64,000 nt of DNA from Zingiber officinale (Eukaryota > Streptophyta > Magnoliopsida > Zingiberales > Zingiberaceae). The notes under the pieces were generated by a model that was given only the letters and a program-made list of their open reading frames with translations, was not told the origin of the DNA and made no database searches. Numbering within the stretch: the stretch's first letter is position 1; each line of letters opens with the position of its first letter. Shown here piece after piece: positions 56,501 through 64,000 of this stretch. The position numbers and the translations under genes were made by a program. Location: positions 37,882,202 through 37,946,201 of the forward strand of contig NC_055987.1 of NCBI RefSeq assembly GCF_018446385.1. The letters run 5' to 3'.

Positions 56501-57627
56501 AGTAAATTGTCTGCAACCAAGTCACGAAGCATATATTAGGCATCGAGTCTATAAAAGCCTCGAACCACAGAATTGTCTAAACCTCCTACCAATACATTTT
56601 AAACTTGCAATTCTTTGCTAACTTACTATTACATTTTCATCCTTTTGAATTCAATATCCATAAAATCATCCTTTTAATTCTTAATAATGCCAAAAACATA
56701 CAGCACAATATCTCCTGGTCCAAACAATGGATGATCCAAGGGTCAGCTAGTTTGACCAGTCTTGATCCATGACAAACTGAATAACCCTACAAGTTAAACT
56801 ATCACTCCATGAAACAGAGTAACATGCAATGCATCAATGAAAAAAAAATACACAAAGGCAATTGGAAATTAGTTAATCAAAGTGTGAATAAAAGGTCAAT
56901 TAACAACAGACAATCATCTAACCACACATAATAAACCATAGATTACCTAGAAAATTAAAATGACAATCAACACATGTTAAGTGAGGAACACAAGACTGAC
57001 AACAACACTATATAGTCAGATAAAGACAGCCATATTCTGCAAGGTCCCATACATGCATGTCCTGAGTTATATGTCAACTTAAAATCTGGACTGGTACCTT
57101 CAGAATAGGCAAGTATAAACTATAGGAAGCAGAATAAATTAATATCAATTAAAATATAGCACAATATGGGTGAATTTCTTGAAGCAATTGAAAGAGATAT
57201 AAGAGACAATCATTCAGTAAAAGTATTGAAAAGAAAAACAAGCACCATCAGGTAAAAAATCAGTGAACTCCAAAAGAACAATAGGAAGAGAGAAAAGAGA
57301 ATACAAAACTAACAGAAAGAAAAGGAACAGATGATGGAAACAAACGTTTGGATGAGAATACATCAAGCACGTCAGAATACCAACCTGTCTAGCTGCTCCA
57401 AAACCACAAAGACCCCCAGGCTTCCCTTGGGCGTCTTTGACAAGAGTAAGAGCTCTCTTCTCATTACCCTTCCTAAGCTCCTCATCAACTCGCTCTAATA
57501 TCTGCAGGCGCAAACTCCTAGAAACAACAAAACCTGTTGCTGGACCAGAAGACTCTTCAGCCCTCACAGTTTGCAATCTTAATTTGACCGGAGGAATCAA
57601 GCCATGAGAAAATAGCTTCAAACTCAT
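50568..57627 (-). CDS. M41/FtsH-like membrane protein, seven exons, 339 aa
   Basis: Exons (minus): 57627-57385, 56321-56103, 55587-55501, 55325-55179, 51318-51292 (27 nt), 51047-50952 and 50768-50568. All join in phase 0 with GT-AG introns. The product has a basic N-terminus (possible transit peptide), two hydrophobic spans at about residues 117-134 and 139-152, HEAGH at 184-188, and AGVATEY...GYAEGGLAD with Asp270. The HEAGH plus Asp arrangement copies the zinc site of M41 (FtsH) peptidases, but there is no AAA+ module. I recall a plant family of this kind (Arabidopsis At5g27290; VIR3 is related) acting in plastid membranes. Peptidase activity is inferred. I chose the ATG at 57627 as the first in frame. 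Intron 4 (3.86 kb) hosts a transposon. Confidence 0.9.
51292..51318 (-). other. 27-nt microexon (exon 5) of the M41-like gene
   Basis: INAGKLSAK is encoded between ...TGCAG and GTGAGG. It keeps phase 0 on both sides and fits the family text between FVDFEFLEE and MLNRFSCIALAG. Exons this short are easily missed, and skipping it would delete nine residues without a frameshift. Confidence 0.85.
53057..54724 (+). mobile_element. PIF/Harbinger-like transposon in intron 4
   Basis: 1,668 bp, flanked by TAA on both sides (53054-53056 and 54725-54727). The ends are GGGCATCCACAAGCTCC (left) and the reverse of GAGCATCTATAGTCATGG (right), the GRGCATC type of plant Harbinger ends. The inside is AT-rich and holds a decayed Myb-like ORF but no transposase, so the copy is non-autonomous. 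It lies in the antisense direction to the host gene. Confidence 0.85.
53515..54260 (+). pseudogene. Harbinger Myb/trihelix-like ORF1 remnant
   Basis: Readable pieces include HTFWKYIVDYYNNHPP (about 53745), TRNYQRLKSHYYKFDS and FKYMHVWRVLEYEKYAPQ (in pieces to about 54030). They match the layout of the Myb/trihelix DNA-binding protein carried beside PIF/Harbinger transposases. The frame is closed by several in-frame stops, for example at 53584, and by others between the readable blocks, so it is not functional. Confidence 0.65.
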
Positions 57628-58109
57628 ATTCAAGTGGGTTGAAATAGTTTAGAAAATGAAGATAGTTATTTATCAGACCATTCATGGATGATAACTTCGT
57701 TCTTGACCACACATAATAAAAATACTTGCATCAATTGAAAGGAACTCTCAGGGACCACAAATTGACAGAAATTTAGAGAAAATGGACGTACAATGAAACA
57801 TCAGAGACGAAAGAACATAAAAAAGGCAAGCAAAATTGACCCAAGACTAGAAAACATCAGGTCATTACATTCCAAAACTAATATCTGCAATCAGACTGCA
57901 GATTCACCAGTTCACTTGGATGGTCCATCGGAGTAATATCAAAGTATGAAAAATCTATTTGCTCAAAAAATATATATATTTTTTCAATTATTATCGTCAT
58001 TTAATATGTAATAATCGTCGCCAAAAAAGTGCCAAAAGCGCATTACAAATTTGCGGAATACAACATATCGCCATTAACCACGACTTCTCTGACTACAAAA
58101 TGTTTCAAA
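57628..58109. other. Spacer between the M41-like gene and H2A.X
   Basis: About 480 bp. It must hold the 5' UTR and promoter of the M41-like gene and the 3' UTR of H2A.X, as both run leftward. No clear TATA box for the downstream gene was seen. Confidence 0.5.
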
Positions 58110-58616
<507 letters not shown>

Positions 58617-58720
58617 CTTCGGTTATCGAATCGAGAAAACCCTAGCGGCGAAGAAGCGCGATCGAAATGTAAGAGCAGGTTCGAGCCTCCACGGTGGTGG
58701 CCCTGGTCGTCAGGGATCAA

Positions 58721-58771
58721 TATATAAAGCGCGTAAGGGAAGGCTTTCGAGGAGGTCTTTGATCTGATTGG
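58721..58771 (-). promoter_or_regulatory. TATA and CCAAT boxes of H2A.X
   Basis: On the minus strand CTTTATATATTG lies at about 58719-58730, some 105 bp upstream of the ATG. CCAAT lies at 58767-58771, about 40 bp further up. Spacing is right for a plant core promoter. Confidence 0.65.
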
Positions 58772-59233
58772 TTGAAGGGTTCGACACCAGATTGCCAAAG
58801 TGGAGCGTCTGGATTATTTTTCAGGCTCATCAGACCGTTGAAACGTGGCTCGTAGAGTTCGCCTCTAAGGCAGTTACCGCAGGATGAGGATCACCGTAGA
58901 TTGAGGATCGTAGAAGATATGCGGATCTTAAAGCTCATGTACTTTTTTTTCTCGATAATATAATTCAATACTAAAACTAAAATCAAAATCTTATTAGCCT
59001 AACCAGTAAACTAAAAATTAACAATAATAAAAAACATGTCAAATGCAATATTACCCTACATATCTTATATTGCACATCTCAAAAAAAAAATTATTTTATT
59101 TTTTTTAATACTATAACTGAATCATGAACCTAAAGATAAAATTTTATTAACATAATCGAAAATTTTAAAAAAATTAAAACAATTTTGTCATGAATAGTTC
59201 ACAGCTTAAAAAATTCATGTATATTGATCCGGT
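58772..59233. other. AT-rich intergenic stretch
   Basis: About 460 bp. The first 150 bp may be distal H2A.X promoter (it includes GCCACGT on the minus strand). The rest is AT-rich and featureless up to the LTR of element F. Confidence 0.5.
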
Positions 59234-60010
59234 TGTAAGAACAGGGGACCCCCGTCCGGTGGAGTCAACGCCACGTGGAAGTCAAAATGGTAGGTGGCCG
59301 GCCGGAGAGGGGTGGACCGACCGGCCGGGCGGTCGGCCGGTGTCTAGTTGATGGTTAAAGGCACCCTGTCGAAAGTCAGGGTTCCGGCGCTCATCGGACA
59401 ATATCACAGAGCTGAGCGGATGGCACACTCGGCCGAATGCATAAGGTAGCCTACTGCTAATAGTCTCCATAAAGCACGTGATTGAGAATCTCCCTAAGTA
59501 AACCACCATATACGTCCGGCCGGATGTCGCGGAAGCTGGCCGGCCGGACGCCCTCCAGGGAGTAAGGGTAAAAGGACAAGGGACATCTTTTTCTGACAGC
59601 GGACATGTGTTGCGTTCAGGCCATACTCAAAATCCTATGACAGAAGGATCCGCTGTCCCATCAGAGACGTGCTTAGACTGTAGCAGCATGGGGTCAGGTA
59701 AGCTCTTCTGACAAGCTCATACCGGGGTATGGGCAGAGGACACGTATGCACCTCGGTACATGTGCCCAAGCCTCTCCACAGCCCTATATAAAGGGTCTTC
59801 ACCCTTCGTCGGAGGTACGCGTTCTAATACTTTGGGAACCACTTTTTCACTGCTTGCCTGACTTGAGCGTCGGAGGGTCGCCGCCGGGAACCCCTTCCCG
59901 GCCCGACTCCTGTGCAGGTTCGCCGGAGTTTCGTACAACTAGTCGGAGATCTACATCAGCGACTCGGAAAGCGCCACGTGCCCAACGTCCGTTGATTCAG
60001 CATTCGGACA
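59234..60010 (+). repeat. Element F 5' LTR (Ty3/Gypsy)
   Basis: 777 bp, TGTAAGAACAGGGG to TTCGGACA, GC-rich, with a TATA box (CTATATAAAGG) near 59785 and GGCCGGCCGG-type phrases. The primer site follows at 60020. Only this LTR is inside the window. Confidence 0.75.
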
Positions 60011-60019
60011 GGATCAATT

Positions 60020-60037
60020 TGGCGCCGTCTGTGGGAA
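60020..60037 (+). other. Element F primer-binding site
   Basis: TGGCGCCGTCTGTGGGAA sits 9 bp after the LTR end. The TGGCGCCG start is the type used by plant Tat/Athila Gypsy elements, unlike the initiator tRNA-Met site of A-D. Confidence 0.7.
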
Positions 60038-61822
60038 CGCTCCTGCATCCGAACGGAAGAAATGGACGAGGCTGGATGACAACACACGGTGACGCTTTCC
60101 GCGGAGGAACTCGATGCTCTGATCGAGTTGAGAGCCGCTAAGTTGGTGGAACAAAAATAGAAGGCACCAGCCGAGCAGCCTGAGCAACAAGCAACATCAG
60201 CATCCGGTGGCCGAGCGGAAGCACCCCCAGCCACAGTTCCGTTCCATCGGGCTCTCTTCCGCACTCCTCCTGAAGCCGCAGCAGCTAATCGGGATAGAGG
60301 CTCTTCATTAGATGAAGTACCAATGCGGGACAACAGAAAAGGCAAAACCCCCCGATCGGACGCCTCGCCCGAGTGGGTCAATCGTCAATTCTCAGAGCCC
60401 ATCTTGAAGGACCCTCTACCAAAGCACTATGTGGCCCCAGCGATCGGTGAATACAATGGGACCACTGATCCGGATGATCATCTGGGTAAGTTCGATAACA
60501 CAGCTACTCTCCATCAATACACAGATGGAGTAAAGTGTCGAGTTTTCCTTACCACCCTCTCGGGATCGGCTCAACGGTGGTTTCGGAGGCTGCCGGACGG
60601 GTCCATCACAAGCTTCAAGGACTTCCGAACAGCCTTCCTCCATCATTTTGCAAGCAGTCGGCGCTACCAGAAAACTAGCGTGAGCCTATTCGCCATCAAA
60701 CAGGAGCCAAGAGAGCCGCTCAGAGCTTATATCCAGTGGTTCAATCAGGTGGTCATGGACATTCCAACGGCCACCTCAGAGACAATGATTAACGCATTTA
60801 CACAAGGCCTCGTGGATGGGGACTTCTTCCGCTCGCTCATTCGGAAGCCACCTCAAGACTATGACCATATGCTACACCGAGCCAACGAATACATTAACGT
60901 GGAGGAAGCCCAAGCGGCTCAAAGAAAGGAAACGCCAATTGATCGGGCTCCCCCTGCCGAGCGGAAGCCTCACATCGCTCATCAACCGGCAAGAGGACCG
61001 AGGGCCGAAGCAATCCGCTCCCCCCATGTGAGGTCCCACGTGCAAGAAGTAGCAGCCGAGCGGCCCAAGTCAAAGAAGAAATGGACTCCCATGTTCTGCT
61101 CATTCCACCGGACGGACACGCACAATACCAGAGATTGCCGGAGTCTTCCCCTGATCGCCCACCCTGTTCCCCGGAGTGGTGGTCGCAGATCACCATCTTC
61201 CGATAGGCGACAGAGGCCTCGTATAGCCGAGCGGACAATACCCGATAGGCGGCAAAGGCAAACTCCCGAGCGGCAGCATACACCGAGGCGTGAAGACAAT
61301 CCCCAGATGTCTAGAGAGCGGCCTAGACCGTCCGTCCGGGAGGAAGAGAATAGAAGCAACATTTCCAGGGGCGAGATCAGCATTATAGCAGGCGAGCCGA
61401 CCGGAGGTGATTCTAACCGAGCAAGGAAGGCGAGCGTCCGGCAGCTCCAAATCCATGCAGTCGGCTGCAGCCAAGAGCGGGCGAGCGGACCCGAAATCAG
61501 TTTCGGGCCCGGGGACTTGGAAGGAGTTGAAGTGCCCCACGACGACGCTCTGCTCATCAAAGCGATAATAGCCAACTACACTATTCACCGCGTATTTATT
61601 GACACAGGAAGCTCGGTCAACATCATATTTAAAAAGGCGTTCGATCAACTACAAATCGATCGAGCCGAGCTGCTACCCATGACGACCCCCCTCTACGAGT
61701 TTACGGGTAATAAAGTTCAGCCGGTCGGATAGATCCGGCTGGCTATCTCGCTGGGAGAAGAGCCGCTCAGGAGGACGAGGACAGCAAACTTCGTGGTGGT
61801 CGACTCTCCCTCGTCCTACAAC
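60038..61822 (+). mobile_element. Element F internal part: gag and start of protease (Tat-like Gypsy)
   Basis: A frame from 60323 holds a Tat/Retand-type gag: PAIGEYNGTTDPDDHLGKFD, the retrotransposon gag core (WFRRLPDGSITSFKDFRTAF, FASSRRYQKTSVSLFAIKQ), then Arg/Pro-rich sequence and CSFHRTDTHNTRDC (zinc-binding-like). FIDTGSSVNIIF near 61596-61630 is the aspartic protease active site. Element E interrupts it at 61823, and the rest lies outside the window. Fossil; this segment is fairly well preserved. Confidence 0.85.
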
Positions 61823-62976
61823 TGTAGGACCGTTAGATTCGATAGAGGGGGGGGTGAATATCCATTCGAAAAACAAGAGTATAAGCGCAGCGGAAAAGTA
61901 AAGTACACACAGTGTTTTTTACTTCGTTCGGAGCCTGTGACGACTCCTACTCGAAGGCCCGTACTCCGTGAGTACTTTCGTTGGGCAATTCACTAGCAGT
62001 TCGAAATAATGATTACAAAAAATAGTACAATGAATGCTAATGAAAATGAAAAGCAAATACCGACAATAAAGACAAGAAAGGAGCGTAGTGTCGGAGCTTT
62101 GTTCGCGTCGCAGAAGTGCAGAGTAGTGGAAGACTTTTCTTTTCGTTGTTGTTCTGAAGCTCCTCTCTGACCCTTCTTTTATATAAAGCTCGGGGCGCCC
62201 TGGATGCCTTCCGGGCGCCCTGGTGAGACGTGGCAAGTCCAACCAGCGAGCTCCACGTGGCGACGCGCGATCAGGATGAAATTTCCCTCCCGGGCGCCCG
62301 GATCCCTTCCGGGCGCCCGGACCCTGTTTTCCCGCAGAATCCGTCCTGCAAGACAAACGTTAGTCCGGAGGCAAATTTACCCTGCAACACAGATTGTTAG
62401 CAAAAGCAAAGTGAGTATGAATTAGCAAAAATAGTATGACTTAGATTCCGTCTTTCCGAGACCGGAATCTAGTCACGATCTCGACTTAGACTTCCGAAAT
62501 GGATCTAAGCCGGATCGACGCCTAATGTTCCCTTCCCGGGAACGCGTCCTCGCAGTCACTCCCCTCCAGTGACTTACCTCACTTACCTGCCAGACGTCCG
62601 GTCAGCCCGTCGACCTAGCTGGACTTCTCGCCAAGCGTCCGGTCAGCCCGTCGACCCGCTTGGACTTCTCGCCAGCTATCCGGTCAGCCCGTCGACCCGC
62701 TTGGACTTCTCACCAGCTATCCGGTCAGCGCGTCGACCTAGCTGGACTTCGTGCCAGGCGTCCGGTCAGCCCGTCGACCCGTTTGGACTTCTCGCCAGCT
62801 ATCCGGTCAGCCCGTCGACCTAGCTGGACTTCGTGCCAGACATCCGGTCAGCCCGTCGACCTGTCTAGACTTCTCCTGCACACTCGATCAAAGTGTCAGA
62901 CAAAAACAAACTAACTTAACCTGATTTGTCATTCATCAAAACTTGGGTTAAATCGTTAGTGCTAACCACACCAACA
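61823..62976 (-). repeat. Element E 3' LTR (SIRE-like Copia, minus strand)
   Basis: 1,154 bp. On the minus strand it runs from TGTTGGTGTGGTTAGCACTA (62976) to the TCCTACA end (61823), with a 41-bp array, a GGGCGCCCGG block (62190-62325), a TATA box (TTATATAAAAG, 62178-62188) and a CACCCCCC stretch near the end. It shares its layout and short phrases with LTR A but is a separate subfamily. The left flank ACAAC is a candidate target duplication; the other side is out of view. Confidence 0.85.
62585..62880. repeat. 41-bp tandem array in LTR E (7 units)
   Basis: GTCAGCCCGTCGACC (one unit with GCGCG) recurs at 62601, 62642, 62683, 62724, 62765, 62806 and 62847, exactly 41 bp apart. The open frames here (62569-62823, 62660-62914) read only the repeat. 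Confidence 0.9.
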
Positions 62977-64000
62977 ATCTCCCCCTTTTTGATGGAATGA
63001 CAACTTGGTTAAGTTAGTGAAAACATATGCAAGAACCATGCATTTATGTGGTTTTTAAGTTAGTTTGAATTTTCAGTTAGGTTCAGCTAACTTAACCTAA
63101 CTTAACCACCTAACCCTCCCCCTTTGGCATTCATCAAAAATAAGCATGGATTAAGTAATTATAGACTTCAGACAAAAAAAATGTCAAGTTAATCTGGGGG
63201 AGTTTAAGCTTTTGAAAATTTGTTTAAAGCATTAGCTTTTAGCTTTTAGAAAGCTAGCTAAGTTTAGATAGTTTCATTTTCAAACATAAGTTTTCAAAAA
63301 CCAAAATTCCAAAACTAAGTTTGAAAAATTTATTTTTCCAAAAACTGATTTATTTTTCAACACTAAGTTTGTAAACGATTTAATTTAAAACTTAAGTTTT
63401 GACAATGATTTAAGTTTGAAAAATCTAACTTTCATAATTTTCAACACTGAGTTTTTGCAAATCAAATTTCAGTTTGCAAATATTGATTTTGAACTTTACT
63501 TTTAGTTTTCAAAGGAGTTTGGTAGAACTAATTTTGATAAAGTAAAATAATTAAATCTAATTTTCAAAAATCAAAATTTTAAAGTTCAAAAGTACTAGTT
63601 TCAAAACCATGGTTTAAAATACTTGAAAAGTTGAGTTTTCAAAAACTAAGTAAAAAGAATAAAAAGTTTGTGATTTAAAAGAAACAATTTTGAGTTGATT
63701 TAAAAAAATTTTCACAATTTTAAGCAAGTTGATTTTGAAAATTGATTTTTAAACTTTAATTTTCAAAATTAAGGAAAATGATTTTGAGAAGCTTAGTTTG
63801 TAAACTTAAGTTTTGAAAAATCTAATTTCCACAATTTTCAAAACTAAGTTAAATCTAATTTTCAAAATCAATTTTCAATAAAAAGTAAAACCCAATTCTT
63901 AAAAACAACTTAGTTTTATAAGAGTTAGTTTTCAAAAGTAGGTTTAAGAATTTTTTAAGAAAATATTTTTCAAACAAAATTTAAAATATTTTATATAAAG
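62977..64000 (-). mobile_element. Element E internal 3' part, with polypurine tract
   Basis: 62977-62992 is the polypurine tract (AAAAAGGGGGAGAT on the minus strand). To its right the sequence is AT-rich with recurring TTTTCAAAACTTAG-type phrases, the mirror of 20200-21046 in element A. No coding. The element continues past the window end. Confidence 0.75.

Noticed and set aside
59746-60141. 131-codon plus frame and overlapping minus frames over the LTR of element F
   Set aside because: They span the LTR, primer site and leader; GC-rich sequence leaves long frames by chance.
60982-61648. Long minus-strand frames opposite the gag of element F
   Set aside because: Antisense shadows of a GC-rich gag; the plus frame has clear gag and protease motifs.
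62569-62914. Repetitive frames reading SARRPSWTS / QPVDP
   Set aside because: They follow the 41-bp tandem array in LTR E; the 41-bp period shifts frame between repeats.

Overview
The window is nuclear DNA of a flowering plant, probably a monocot with a large, repeat-rich genome. The evidence is spliced nuclear genes (histone H2A.X and an M41/FtsH-like plastid-type protein), Pol III tRNA genes, and a dense load of Ty1/Copia and Ty3/Gypsy LTR retrotransposons, MITEs and a PIF/Harbinger transposon. The species cannot be read from the sequence. Zingiberales would fit, but that is a guess.

1-44.5 kb is a nested stack of LTR retrotransposons. An old Copia relic (Z, about 3470-5515 and 41577-44520) was hit by element A (5516-22121 plus 41550-41576; duplication TTATG). 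A is a Copia-type element with gag-like coding and an accessory ORF but no pol that I can find. A was then hit twice: inside its accessory ORF by Ty3/Gypsy element D (10482-18787; duplication TCTAT), and inside its 3' LTR by Copia element B (22122-41549; duplication CCCTC). B was in turn hit by Ty3/Gypsy chromovirus C (26271-35830; duplication GGTAC). All four target duplications are present, so the order of insertion is secure. LTR divergence judged by eye (A several percent, D about 2 percent, B about 1 percent, C least) agrees with it. Upstream (about 490-2570) lie two opposed LTR relics of SIRE-like Copia type.

44.7-48.0 kb is a six-unit tandem array with a repeat of about 0.5 kb. Each unit holds a minus-strand tRNA-Ala(CGC) gene or relic. 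About 86 bp downstream on the same strand is an ATG in good context, starting a 51-codon ORF of exactly 156 bp that stays open in all six copies and has a transit-peptide-like N-terminus. Four tRNA copies look intact, one is split by a 208-bp MITE, and one has decayed almost only by C-to-T change. This is the most unusual local structure in the window.

48.6-58.7 kb is gene space: a SINE-like relic, a hAT-like MITE, then two minus-strand host genes. The seven-exon, 339-residue M41-like gene (50568-57627) has a 27-nt microexon and a Harbinger element in its fourth intron. The two-exon H2A.X gene (58110-58616) encodes 139 residues ending in SQEF.

59.2-64.0 kb holds a Ty3/Gypsy element F (5' LTR, gag, start of protease) interrupted by a minus-strand SIRE-like element E that runs off the window.

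A theme across the window is that LTRs of unrelated families (Copia A and E, the relics at 0.5-1.4 kb, Gypsy C) carry arrays of short palindromic or strictly periodic units, and that the two Gypsy LTR families carry tRNA-like segments with A- and B-box-like motifs.
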